Positions 35,952-44,082 of a stretch of DNA of 64,000 nt are shown piece after piece. A model generated the notes under the pieces. That model was given only the letters and a program-made list of their open reading frames with translations. It was not told where the DNA came from and made no database searches. Position 1 is the stretch's first letter. Every line of letters begins with the position of its first letter. The DNA is from Bacteroides fragilis (lineage in GTDB: Bacteria; Bacteroidota; Bacteroidia; Bacteroidales; Bacteroidaceae). The stretch covers positions 682,001 to 746,000 of the forward strand of contig NZ_SZUU01000001.1 of assembly GCF_019583405.1 (NCBI RefSeq), given 5' to 3'. The translations under genes were made by a program, and so were the position numbers.

Positions 35952-37904
35952 ATGAAGAGAAAACTTACATTGGCTGTGATTATTTCGTTGCTGTCGAGTG
36001 GATTAATAGCACAAGAAGGTGTTCCAGTTACTCTTCCGGACAATCCATTGAGGGAAGAAGTGGTAAGATTGGCAACAAAAGTGCGTCCCTCCTATCGGCA
36101 ACTGGATTATCAGCAGCGGGAAATGCTGGGTTTTATACACATCGGTATGAATACATTCACCGGTGCGGAATGGGGAACAGGGAAGGAAAATCCTTCCCTG
36201 TTCAATCCTTCGCAACTGGATGCCGACAAGTGGGTCAAAACCTTTAAAGATGCGGGAATTAGTGGCGTTATCTTAGTAGCGAAGCATCACGATGGTTTTT
36301 GCGTGTGGCCCAGTAAATATACTTCGCACACGGTAGCCAATTCTCCCTGGCGAAACGGTAAAGGAGACTTGGTGAAAGAAGTCGCAGATGCCTGTCGAAA
36401 ATACGACATGAAACTATGCCTCTACCTCTCTCCTTGGGATATGCATGAAAAAACCTACGGAACAGAAGCCTACAATGACTATTACATCCACCAATTGGAG
36501 GAATTATTAACCGGCTACGGTCCGGTTTATCTGCTCTGGTTTGATGGAGCTGGAACTACAAATGACGTAAGCGGTGTTGAGATGCCATTTGACTGGGAGC
36601 GGATATTCAGAAAAGCCCGTGAGCTGCAACCCGACGTACTTCTTTCCGGCAACGCCCCTGACATACGTTGGGTAGGTAATGAAAAAGGAAAAGGCCGGGA
36701 AACGGAATGGTGTGTACAAGGCATTAACAATACAGAAACATTGTTTGGGTCATTGACCGGATATAACCCGACCTTACATAATCTGGGCAGTATAGACGAC
36801 CTGATGAAGAAAAAAAGGCTGGTTTGGTATCCTTCCCGTGGTGGGCTACCCTTGCGTAAAGGTTGGTTTTATAACAAACGGGACGATGATAACATAAAAT
36901 CCCTGAAGTATCTGGTAGATAGTTATTTCGAGACTATTGGGCAGAATGCAAACCTGCTCCCCAACCTATCTCCCGACCCTACAGGATGTATTCCGGAGAG
37001 AGATGCGAATCGATTGATTCAGTTTGGAGAAATCATCTCCCGGATGAAGCATTCAGACTATGCCAAGGGAGCTACCGTAAAAGCTGTTTCCGGTTGGGAG
37101 GGTAACACACCGTCAGACGTTATAACCGACGATACTCCTTTCACCTCCTGGCACACACCGGACGGAACAACTGCTGCTGTAGCAGAAATACAATTAAAGC
37201 GACCGGCTATGATCAATGTCATAAAATTGCAGGAGAATGTTCGCGATTTCGGTCAGCGGGTCGAACGCTTTGCCATTGATGTCTGGACCGGTAATGGTTG
37301 GAAAGAGATAGCACAAAGTACTACCATCGGATTCCGGAAAATGCTCCGTTTATCCGAGCCTATTACCGCTGACAAATTCCGGATACGTTTCACAGATGCT
37401 CGCATCTCCGTTTCTTGGGGCAATTTATCAATGTACTATCTGGAACAAGTACCCGACGAAACAGGACAAGGGAAGAAACAGAAAGTAATCCCTCCTTCCG
37501 ATATACAAATCAGCTTAAGTGGAATTACATCACTTTCAAACAATGATTACAAAGCACTGGTTGATGGAAACGCAGACACCCATTGGGAAGGCAAAGCTCA
37601 AAAACTACCTGCCGCATTTATCTTTAAATTGAAAAATCCTCGCAATTTATCAGGTTTTTCTTATCTACCGATAGAAACCGGTATGGGATATATTGAAAAT
37701 TACGCCATGTATATTAGCGGCGATGGAATAAACTGGGGAAAGCCTGCCAAATCAGGACGTTTCGGCAATATAACAAATAACCCGGTAGAACAGGTTATTA
37801 CGCTAAATGCAGACAAAGTGCATTATCTTAAGTTTGAAGTTCTCGGAACTACGTCGAATGCACATACTTTCACAATAGCCGATTTACGACTTTTTGAAAA
37901 ATAA
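35952..37904 (+). CDS. GH29 alpha-L-fucosidase with C-terminal CBM32/F5-8-like domains
   Basis: This 650-residue exported enzyme has a signal peptide MKRKLTLAVIISLLSSGLIA. The GH29 core is at about residues 40-350, with FIHIGMNTFTGAEWG, LVAKHHDGFCVWPSKYT and YLLWFDGAG. The Asp in the last motif (about 198) is the expected nucleophile. Two discoidin-like modules follow: AVSGWEGNTPSDVITDDTPF up to about 500, then LSNNDYKALVDGNADTHWEG to the end. It releases alpha-linked L-fucose, probably in the periplasm. The substrate class (host or plant glycan) is not decided by sequence. It is third gene of the PUL operon. Confidence 0.93.
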   Translation: MKRKLTLAVIISLLSSGLIAQEGVPVTLPDNPLREEVVRLATKVRPSYRQLDYQQREMLGFIHIGMNTFTGAEWGTGKENPSLFNPSQLDADKWVKTFKDAGISGVILVAKHHDGFCVWPSKYTSHTVANSPWRNGKGDLVKEVADACRKYDMKLCLYLSPWDMHEKTYGTEAYNDYYIHQLEELLTGYGPVYLLWFDGAGTTNDVSGVEMPFDWERIFRKARELQPDVLLSGNAPDIRWVGNEKGKGRETEWCVQGINNTETLFGSLTGYNPTLHNLGSIDDLMKKKRLVWYPSRGGLPLRKGWFYNKRDDDNIKSLKYLVDSYFETIGQNANLLPNLSPDPTGCIPERDANRLIQFGEIISRMKHSDYAKGATVKAVSGWEGNTPSDVITDDTPFTSWHTPDGTTAAVAEIQLKRPAMINVIKLQENVRDFGQRVERFAIDVWTGNGWKEIAQSTTIGFRKMLRLSEPITADKFRIRFTDARISVSWGNLSMYYLEQVPDETGQGKKQKVIPPSDIQISLSGITSLSNNDYKALVDGNADTHWEGKAQKLPAAFIFKLKNPRNLSGFSYLPIETGMGYIENYAMYISGDGINWGKPAKSGRFGNITNNPVEQVITLNADKVHYLKFEVLGTTSNAHTFTIADLRLFEK

Positions 37905-37941
37905 CATGACTAATTTTATAGAAAATCAATAGGTTATCAAG

Positions 37942-38183
37942 ATGAAACAATACTTATTTTTAACTTGTCTGTCTTAGTTGACATGCATCATGAGCATTGT
38001 CGCTCATAAAAGTACCCCATCACATCATTCAATACTTATAGATGAGTATGCCTGGAAAACTTTCTTTAATGAAGCCATACTCCCTATATAAATAATACGG
38101 AAGTGCGCGTAAAGAGCTGATATTACATGTAAAAGGTGATATTCAAAACCCCAAAAGTGCATGTGCCACTTTATAGGAAAAAG
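37942..38183 (+). pseudogene. Decayed remnant of an exported protein gene
   Basis: After GH29 an ATG opens a signal-peptide-like frame, MKQYLFLTCLS, interrupted by TAG. The same frame then stays open for 38 codons (LTCIMSIVAHKS and on to DEYAWKTFFNEAILPI), ending in TAA. Past a shift of frame, GSARKELILHVKGDIQNPKS is again open to a stop near 38180. The joined pieces look like the N-terminus of an envelope enzyme of a PUL, but are too short to name. The rest has been deleted up to the sigma gene. Confidence 0.4.
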
Positions 38184-38242
38184 AGAATAATTTTAGATAA
38201 ATTATTTTTAGCACCACGACCTTATTATTTGCAGAAAAAAGC

Positions 38243-38250
38243 TATATTTG
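38243..38250 (+). promoter_or_regulatory. -7-like box 8 nt before the ECF sigma start
   Basis: TATATTTG (TAnnTTTG) ends 7 nt before the ATG at 38258, so a transcript from it would be nearly leaderless. A TTTG lies at 38228-38231, but its spacing of 11 bp is too short for a normal -33. Confidence 0.35.
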
Positions 38251-38257
38251 CAGTACC

Positions 38258-38836
38258 ATGAGAGTAAACACCCACCCAAAAGATAGTTCTTTACTGGAGG
38301 CCATCCAGAAAGGAGACAATATAGCTTTTAATATATTATTCCATAGATATTATCAATTGCTTTGTAACTATGGTAACCGATTTGTAGATTTAGAAGATGC
38401 AGAAGAAATTGTGCAGGACTCTTTGCTGTGGGTTTGGGAAAACCGGGAAGTTCTTATCATTAACGTATCACTTAGTTCTTTCCTCTTTACGATGGTCTAT
38501 CGTAAAGCTTTAAACCGCATTGAACATAATCAAACAACCCAACGTGTTCTCACCCAATTCCATGAAGACATACAAGAGGTGCTACACGATGTGGACTTTT
38601 ATCAGATACAAGAGTTGATGAACAAAATTGACGAAGCAGTTGCTGCGTTGCCTGACGCTTATAGAGAGGCATTCATTATGCACCGCTTTCAGCACATGAA
38701 TTATAAAAAAATTGCTGAAACTTTGGGAGTCTCTTACCAAACTGTAGCTTACCGTATTCAGCAAGCACTAAAACTATTACGATTAGAGTTAAAGGACTTC
38801 TTGTTATTACTATTACTTTTTTACTATTCAAAATAA
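38258..38836 (+). CDS. ECF-type RNA polymerase sigma factor
   Basis: This 192-residue sigma-70 ECF protein has region 2 at about residues 20-90 (FNILFHRYYQLLCNYGNRF, DAEEIVQDSLLWVWENRE) and region 4 at about 125-180 (ALPDAYREAFIMHRFQHMNY, KKIAETLGVSYQTVAYRI). It belongs to the Bacteroidetes group usually paired with FecR anti-sigma factors. Here it lies at the far end of the PUL, after a decayed gene and 8 kb from the FecR gene, on the same strand. It probably still serves that FecR/SusC system, but the separation is unusual. The C-terminus is very hydrophobic (DFLLLLLLFYYSK). Confidence 0.93.
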   Translation: MRVNTHPKDSSLLEAIQKGDNIAFNILFHRYYQLLCNYGNRFVDLEDAEEIVQDSLLWVWENREVLIINVSLSSFLFTMVYRKALNRIEHNQTTQRVLTQFHEDIQEVLHDVDFYQIQELMNKIDEAVAALPDAYREAFIMHRFQHMNYKKIAETLGVSYQTVAYRIQQALKLLRLELKDFLLLLLLFYYSK

Positions 38837-38983
38837 TACAACCATATTTATTGGTTAATACATGATAGACAAAAGTACTATATCAGGAAACACGAAAATT
38901 ATAGCTTGCTCTTGACAAAACATTAAACAGAACTGATAGATATTTATTATCTACCGAGAAAAGTTTTTAGAGGTACGAGCCCC

Positions 38984-39556
38984 TTATTTTTTCTTTGTCT
39001 TATATGCGAACGACTGCCAGCGCTCTTCCGGCCAGTCCTGTTGTTGCATGTCATAGCGTGCCATAACAAAAAACAGGTCGGACAAGCGGTTGATAAAGCT
39101 CAGGATTTCTTCCGGGACGGCATCTTGCCGGTTCAAAGTCCAAAGACGGCGTTCTGCTCTTCGGGCAACTGTGCGGGCAAACTGCAATTGGGCAGAAACC
39201 GGTGTGCCTCCGGGCAGCAAGAAGTAACCATTCTCTTTCAGCTCGGCCGTCATCGCATCCATTTCCTGCTCACAGAAGGTTGCCAGATGGGGTGATAGAC
39301 TGTTCGGGTTCTTGTCGCGAATGGCCGACGGAGTCGCTACATGACTCATAACCACCATCAACTCCCGCTGGAGGGTATGCAGCAACCTTTGCCAATCATG
39401 TGTTCGTGGAAGCAATGAACGGATTATGCCGATCACCGCATTCAATTCATCGATGGTTCCGTTTGCTTCAATCCGGATATCGTCTTTTTCTACCCGTTCT
39501 CCACCATGAATACCGGTTGTTCCCCGGTCGCCGGTCCGTGTATAGATTCGTTTCAT
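38984..39556 (-). CDS. PduO-type ATP:cob(I)alamin adenosyltransferase
   Basis: This 190-residue enzyme adds the adenosyl group to cob(I)alamin or cob(I)inamide. The N-terminal ATP-binding motif TRTGDRGTTGIHGGERVEKD is followed by RIEANGTIDELNAVIGI and, later, FLLPGGTPVSAQLQFARTVARRAERR, the active-site helix typical of PduO-type trimers. It overlaps the preceding cobB/cbiA by 1 bp (TAATG on the minus strand), so the two are co-translated. It supplies the adenosylation step missing from the other two B12 blocks. Confidence 0.95.
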   Translation of the reverse strand: MKRIYTRTGDRGTTGIHGGERVEKDDIRIEANGTIDELNAVIGIIRSLLPRTHDWQRLLHTLQRELMVVMSHVATPSAIRDKNPNSLSPHLATFCEQEMDAMTAELKENGYFLLPGGTPVSAQLQFARTVARRAERRLWTLNRQDAVPEEILSFINRLSDLFFVMARYDMQQQDWPEERWQSFAYKTKKK

Positions 39557-40878
39557 TATTCAAATAATTTAAGTAAATCAATCTCTCCCCAGTATAGATG
39601 CGTGTAACTGGCTATCACGTTTTTGTATCGGAACACAGGTGTACCGACAGGTATTCCCTTGGCATTGTATACCTGAGTGACAGACTCCGGCAGTTCTTCC
39701 GGCTTCGGTTCGAATTGCGTATAGTGGAACTCGTGGCCGCGAAGATGCTGTCCGTTATAATCGAAAGACCGATACCCCAACGTCAAACGCCTGTCGGCTT
39801 TACGGCTTGAAATATAGAAAGGAAATACCCATGTTTGCGGTCCGGTCGCAATCCCCGGATGTTCCGACCGGTCGAAGAGAATACCTTTAGAAAGGTAAAT
39901 CATCCCTCCGCATTCGGCAAGCACGCGCCCGCCCGACTCAGCATAGTTACGGACAGACTGCATTCTTCGCCAAGCCCGACTCAGCCGGGTATGACATTTC
40001 TCCGGATAGCCTCCGGGAAGATAGAGCAGATCGGTTCCTTTCGGCAACGGACGATTGTGTTCAGGATTGAAAAAGGTAACGGTTCCCAAACGGCGAAGTA
40101 TATCCAGATGTTCCTGATAGATGAAAGAAAAAGACTCTGCACTGCATGCCACGGATATTTTTAAATCTCCTTGTCGGAAAGTATCCGGAGTAGAAGGTAT
40201 GGGGGCAGGAAACATTGTCTCTTCAAGCAGGCGGGTATAGTCGATGTGTGTTTCCATTAAGGTGGTCAACTCCTCAAGTGCATCCGTCCCTCCCGAACGG
40301 CTGAAGTCCAACCCCAAGTAGCGGGATTCCTGCACCAGATTCTCCCGCTTAGGCAAATATCCTAAACAGGAAATACCCAGTTCGCTACATACTTCCTGTA
40401 GCATTTCGTAATGACGGGGAGACCCTACACGGTTAAAGATAACTCCCGCTATTCTTATCTCAGGACGGAAATGAAGGAAGCCCGAAAGCAAAGGAGCCAT
40501 CGAGTAGGCCGTCGACTTGGCATCGACTACCAATACGACGGGTAAATTCAGCAAGCGGGCTATTTCGGCCGAAGAACCCCGGTCACGGTCATATCCGTCA
40601 TACATGCCCATCATTCCCTCCACAATACAGGCATCGGCCCCCGTGGCATAACGGGCATAAAGTTCCCCCACATGCTCTGCCGAAGCCATAAAGGTATCCA
40701 GGTTAATGGAAGGACGCCCGCAAACTGCCGTATGATATTTGGTATCGATATAGTCGGGCCCGCACTTGAAAGGTTGTACTTTCAACCCTTTCTTTATCAA
40801 TAGTGCCATTAATCCGCGACTGACCGTTGTCTTTCCGCTGCCCGAAGAAGGGGCTGCTATCAGAAACTGAGAAATCAT
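39556..40878 (-). CDS. cobB: Cobyrinic acid a,c-diamide synthase (CbiA/CobB)
   Basis: This protein is about 440 residues from MISQFLIAAP; a start four codons upstream is possible. It amidates the a and c side chains of cobyrinic acid with ATP and glutamine. The N-terminal P-loop APSSGSGKTTVSRGLMALL is followed by FKCGPDYIDTKYH and VEGMMGMYDG. The C-terminal amidotransferase has LPGGYPEKCHTRLS and the nucleophile Cys in VLAECGGMIYL, and GHEFHYTQFE is typical. It is first gene of a two-gene unit with the adenosyltransferase, with a TATCTTTG promoter box 32 nt upstream. Confidence 0.95.
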   Translation of the reverse strand: MISQFLIAAPSSGSGKTTVSRGLMALLIKKGLKVQPFKCGPDYIDTKYHTAVCGRPSINLDTFMASAEHVGELYARYATGADACIVEGMMGMYDGYDRDRGSSAEIARLLNLPVVLVVDAKSTAYSMAPLLSGFLHFRPEIRIAGVIFNRVGSPRHYEMLQEVCSELGISCLGYLPKRENLVQESRYLGLDFSRSGGTDALEELTTLMETHIDYTRLLEETMFPAPIPSTPDTFRQGDLKISVACSAESFSFIYQEHLDILRRLGTVTFFNPEHNRPLPKGTDLLYLPGGYPEKCHTRLSRAWRRMQSVRNYAESGGRVLAECGGMIYLSKGILFDRSEHPGIATGPQTWVFPFYISSRKADRRLTLGYRSFDYNGQHLRGHEFHYTQFEPKPEELPESVTQVYNAKGIPVGTPVFRYKNVIASYTHLYWGEIDLLKLFE

Positions 40879-40909
40879 CCTACACTCCATATTGTCAGTT
40901 TTTATCCTG

Positions 40910-40917
40910 CAAAGATA
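40910..40917 (-). promoter_or_regulatory. Predicted -7 box for cobB-pduO
   Basis: TATCTTTG on the minus strand, 32 nt before the cobB start. No B12 riboswitch precedes this operon. Confidence 0.5.
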
Positions 40918-40961
40918 CGGATATTTCTCTCTAAGGGTATATCTTTATCTGTAAAAATGCG

Positions 40962-41696
40962 CTATGGCTGCTGGGTCGGCACCAGTTCCAGAAACATGGT
41001 CGTGGTCAGTAAAATCCCGATAGATACGCAGACAAGAACAAGTAACCAATTAATATATTTTGCTTTAGGCTTGGTATCGGCATGCAGATTGTTGAGGAAA
41101 TACTCCCGGAAAAAGAGGTATAATGCGGGAATCGTTGCACTGGCCAGCAGAAAATCTTCCGGAATATTAAAGAAGTAAGTTTTCGACAAACCGATAAGAG
41201 ACCAATGGCACAGGAACAATACCAGAAACATATTCACTTTGCGCGAGAATAACAGAAGCAGACCGATGGTAAAAACGGTTACCGAGCAAGGCATCACCGG
41301 CGATGTAATGCCGGGAAAAGCAAGTCCCCTTGCGACAGACACCAAAGGATATACGAATGGCAAAGCCAACAGCACATACGAAAGCATATCGTATTTATGC
41401 GTACGCTCAAAAGTGGTATATCCGGTGATGGCATCCCACACCCATATCGTAGCCATAACCACCCAAAACATAGCCAGCGACCCGTTATAGCTGCGCTCGT
41501 CACAACAGATGGCATAGTATGCGATGGCAATCCACGAATACAGAAAAACCATATACAGTTTCATGCCCATCTTTACCCATGGACGGGGATTCTTTATTAG
41601 CATCACTGTCAGCAGCAAGCCGGCAACAATGATCAGCAACTGATAGATCCAGGTAGCAGAATTATAATACGCAATAGTTTTCCAGAATATCTCCAT
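40962..41696 (-). CDS. Multi-pass membrane protein, possibly DUF6064 family
   Basis: This 244-residue protein has seven or so predicted TM helices. It begins MEIFWKTIAYYNSATWIYQL, an N-terminus similar to DUF6064 proteins (FW...YN..W). Other recognisable stretches are AMFWVVMATIWVWDAITGYT and a proline-rich loop after VARGLAFPGITSPVMPCSV. There are no catalytic motifs. It is separated from cobB by about 80 bp and from the ThrE-type genes by 33 bp on the same strand, so it may be last in the exporter operon. Function unknown. Confidence 0.6.
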   Translation of the reverse strand: MEIFWKTIAYYNSATWIYQLLIIVAGLLLTVMLIKNPRPWVKMGMKLYMVFLYSWIAIAYYAICCDERSYNGSLAMFWVVMATIWVWDAITGYTTFERTHKYDMLSYVLLALPFVYPLVSVARGLAFPGITSPVMPCSVTVFTIGLLLLFSRKVNMFLVLFLCHWSLIGLSKTYFFNIPEDFLLASATIPALYLFFREYFLNNLHADTKPKAKYINWLLVLVCVSIGILLTTTMFLELVPTQQP

Positions 41697-41729
41697 AAAA
41701 TATAGGTTCTTATTAAACAGATTAATTTA

Positions 41730-42215
41730 TTAATGCCGCGTCAGGGAAAATGCTTTGTGAGGAAACAGGAACATGGGGAAAGTGGCTCCCACTGCCAACA
41801 TAAAGATAACGGTACAGGTCACCAGTCCGTTGGCAAAGAATGTCTCCATGTATTTACCCAGCCGCTCCGGCTCGTTCATTGTTTGCAGACTCATAATCAG
41901 TGAAAACACCATGTTATAAGCAAACTTACCCGGAATCATCGGAAGCAATGCCGGTATATAGAGTACGGTCATCGGGCAATATACTTTCTGCCCGAGCCAC
42001 AAGCTGCCGAAACCGATAATCAATGCTCCGAACAAAGAAGCCGTAGCAATATCCACCCCCAGAAAAGTCATCAGGCAATAACGGCAGGCATGTCCGGCAG
42101 CCGCAAGTAACGCAATCATCTTGAAAGCCCGCAACGGCGGATCGGATATAGCCCCAAAGCCAATACCCGCAATTGCGGCAAAAAATCCATCGGAAAGAAT
42201 ATCTAAAGTTATCAT
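41730..42215 (-). CDS. Threonine/serine exporter subunit, YjjB-like (ThrE C-terminal half)
   Basis: This 161-residue membrane protein with about four TM helices matches the ThrE_2/DUF3815 half. Features are GFFAAIAGIGFGAISDPPLRAF, a glycine-rich FGALIIGFGSLWLGQK and IPALLPMIPGKFAYNMVF, whose PGKFAY motif corresponds to the family's conserved P-G segment. It overlaps the YjjP-like gene by 4 bp. The pair together reproduces one full ThrE exporter. Substrate in Bacteroides (amino acid or dicarboxylate) is not established. Confidence 0.85.
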   Translation of the reverse strand: MITLDILSDGFFAAIAGIGFGAISDPPLRAFKMIALLAAAGHACRYCLMTFLGVDIATASLFGALIIGFGSLWLGQKVYCPMTVLYIPALLPMIPGKFAYNMVFSLIMSLQTMNEPERLGKYMETFFANGLVTCTVIFMLAVGATFPMFLFPHKAFSLTRH

Positions 42216-42979
42216 ATCAAACTGTTTTTAACCATTAACAATGTAAACGAAAGACCTATCGCAATGCTGACAATCAGCAGGGCAGCCTCCGTCAACCGGG
42301 CAAATCCCGTGAGGATATATCCTTCTACAATATCGATCACACCATTGATCAGCGGCACGCCCGGTACCAGATAAAGCACGCTGGTTGCAAGGGCTATCTC
42401 AGAGGTAGTGTCAAAAATAAGTGCCGTCGACGCACATAATGACGCAACAAAAGCGGAAACAATAAAAATGATATAATGATTTATTTTCTTCTTCTGCATC
42501 TGTTGCTTCAGGAAAAGCCCCGTGATAGTAGCCGAAAAGACAATGCTCATAGAAATGATATCACCACCAAACAACTTACAGAACGAAGCATTGGCGAATC
42601 CGACCAGCAGAAGCACAAACAACGGATCTATTTTCGGTGCCGATATAATTTTATTGAACTTGTCCGCCAACTCGTGTAAAGGCAGATGTTTGTCATAAAC
42701 CTCCCAACTCAAAGCACTCAATTCAGAGTTGTGTTCAAAACTGATCGGATGAGCAGGAATATCAATTACTTCGTTACAAGCCTCACGCGTTTCGTTATCA
42801 ATAATGGTCAGGATAATGTTTTTATGAAAAACACTCAACTTCACATCCACCCCATAGGCTTCTCCGATACGCTTCGAGTTACGGATGACACGTGAGGTGT
42901 GCACACCTGCTCCCATCAGATGGGCCGAATATCCGGCAATGAACTTGGATATGGAAATCAAAGATTCATTTGTAGTCAT
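42212..42979 (-). CDS. Threonine/serine exporter subunit, YjjP-like (ThrE N-terminal half, DUF1212)
   Basis: This protein is about 255 residues from MTTNESLISISKF; the longer frame upstream adds 12 residues without support. The N-terminal soluble part contains GYSAHLMGAGVHTSRVIRN and VDVKLSVFHKNIILT, the DUF1212 hallmark. TM helices follow with ASFCKLFGGD and the VPGVPLINGVIDIVEGYIL motif. It partners the YjjB-like subunit encoded immediately after it. A TACTTTTG box lies 26 nt upstream. Confidence 0.88.
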   Translation of the reverse strand: MTTNESLISISKFIAGYSAHLMGAGVHTSRVIRNSKRIGEAYGVDVKLSVFHKNIILTIIDNETREACNEVIDIPAHPISFEHNSELSALSWEVYDKHLPLHELADKFNKIISAPKIDPLFVLLLVGFANASFCKLFGGDIISMSIVFSATITGLFLKQQMQKKKINHYIIFIVSAFVASLCASTALIFDTTSEIALATSVLYLVPGVPLINGVIDIVEGYILTGFARLTEAALLIVSIAIGLSFTLLMVKNSLI

Positions 42980-43004
42980 AATGCTCACTTTTTTAAATCG
43001 GGCG

Positions 43005-43012
43005 CAAAAGTA
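43005..43012 (-). promoter_or_regulatory. Predicted -7 box of the ThrE-type operon
   Basis: TACTTTTG on the minus strand, 26 nt before the chosen start codon, which supports that start. Confidence 0.45.
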
Positions 43013-43155
43013 CAAAAAAGATAGGAAAGAGAGACATGATGCAACCTTTCATTTTATCCAAATCTTGTTTCGCACCGCTTTCCTGCTTCCATTCAGCATC
43101 TTCCATCATTGACATTTTGACATTCTGCCATTTTGTATTTTCTATATGGCTTATA

Positions 43156-43199
43156 GCGCATTTTTCGGAGTCTGTCCCAGGCCTCTCCGGAAAAAGCGC
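43156..43199. repeat. Imperfect inverted repeat
   Basis: GCGCATTTTTCGGAG (left) and CTCCGGAAAAAGCGC (right) match in 13 of 15 pairs, with a 14-nt loop. There is no T-tract after either side beyond the stem itself. It may be a dispersed palindrome or a terminator. Confidence 0.5.
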
Positions 43200-43391
43200 C
43201 GTATTTACAATTCTCCAAAAACAAAAGAACATTCGTGAACATATCTTCCAAGCAAATTAAAATATATCCACTGCATTTTGTAGCATAAAGCATATAAATA
43301 ACTGATATTACAATCCAAACGATTAATCCGGCCGAGCATCGAGACGGAGTCAACCAGCGTAAGAAACAGAGCTTTTAGTGCCTCTTTTTAG

Positions 43392-43501
43392 AGTGTTAAT
43401 CTCACCCGGATACAATGTTAACTTCCTCTGAACGCAATGTTAACTTCCTCCGAATACGATGTTAACTTCATATAAAGACAATATTAACTTCCTAAAGGCA
43501 A
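43392..43501. repeat. 22-bp tandem repeat, five units, core TGTTAACTTC
   Basis: Units start at 43392, 43414, 43436, 43458 and 43480. Units 2, 3 and 4 have TGTTAACTTC at the same phase, unit 5 has TATTAACTTC and unit 1 has TGTTAATCTC. Spacing is exactly 22 bp throughout, about two helical turns, so the GTTAAC cores face the same side of the DNA. No spacers, so not CRISPR. Confidence 0.8.
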
Positions 43502-43789
43502 GAAATCGATCATTTCTGATCATTCAAAGCATATTTAATCACAATACAATCCGAATATCGTATACTAATGCCATATTTATGCAGAGGACTTTTCTATTTC
43601 ACACATATAGAATTCTTCCCTTGTTTTAAAAATGGAGCAAATTCCTTCTTTCTGCTACAAATAAGCAGTAAACCGCGTCCTTTTGACTGAAAGACATCCG
43701 CCTTTCCCAATATAAAAGACTTCACTTTTCCGATATACCTATAAATAAGTATATTCTTTAATTTATTTCTATATAAACTAATAAATGTA

Positions 43790-43797
43790 TATCTTTG
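43790..43797 (+). promoter_or_regulatory. Predicted -7 box of the corrinoid uptake operon
   Basis: TATCTTTG, immediately before the riboswitch; initiation would fall near 43804, a good 5' end for the aptamer. Confidence 0.6.
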
Positions 43798-43807
43798 CCC
43801 CCGCTTA

Positions 43808-44020
43808 GGTGATGCAGTCGAAGCATTCCGTTCGATGCATAAAAGGGAATCCGGTGAGAATCCGGAACAGTGCCCGCTACTGTGATGCCCATATACTCCG
43901 CATTCTGTTCAAAGGAGGAAAGGAAAGCATTTCTACACATACCACTGTCGATGCCGGAAGGCAAGGCGGGAAGGTTGCTTTCTAAAAAAGGGATAGTCAG
44001 GAAACCTGCCGAGCAGACAT
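43808..44020 (+). promoter_or_regulatory. Cobalamin (B12) riboswitch
   Basis: It has the characteristic order of elements: a P3-P6 core GGGAATCCGGTGAGAATCC followed by GGAACAGTGCCCGCTACTGT (43845-43885), a variable arm, GCCGGAAGGCAAGGCGGGAAG, then the B12 box AGTCAGGAAACCTGCC (43995-44010). The aptamer sits 60 nt before the BtuB-like start, so control is most likely at translation initiation or termination in that stretch. A second partial copy, TCAGGAAGGCC (44043-44053), follows and could compete with the B12 box. Ligand-bound state normally turns the genes off. Confidence 0.95.
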
Positions 44021-44082
44021 AGATAACAGTGCCGTCCCGGGGTCAGGAAGGCCGTTTATTAACACATTATTCAAAAACATCA

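Larger units (their letters stand above)
37905..38257. other. 353-bp region between GH29 and the sigma gene
   Basis: It holds the decayed reading frame described separately and the promoter-like TATATTTG (38243-38250) directly in front of the sigma start codon. Nothing else was recognised. Confidence 0.5.
43013..43789. other. Long intergenic region before the B12 riboswitch
   Basis: About 780 bp with no credible gene; small frames on both strands lack coding character. It contains a 15-bp imperfect inverted repeat (43156-43199) and a five-unit 22-bp tandem array (43392-43501). The rest is AT-rich. Confidence 0.55.

Noticed and set aside
43392..43501. CRISPR-like array
   Set aside because: Repeats are contiguous 22-mers with no unique spacers, and no cas genes are nearby.
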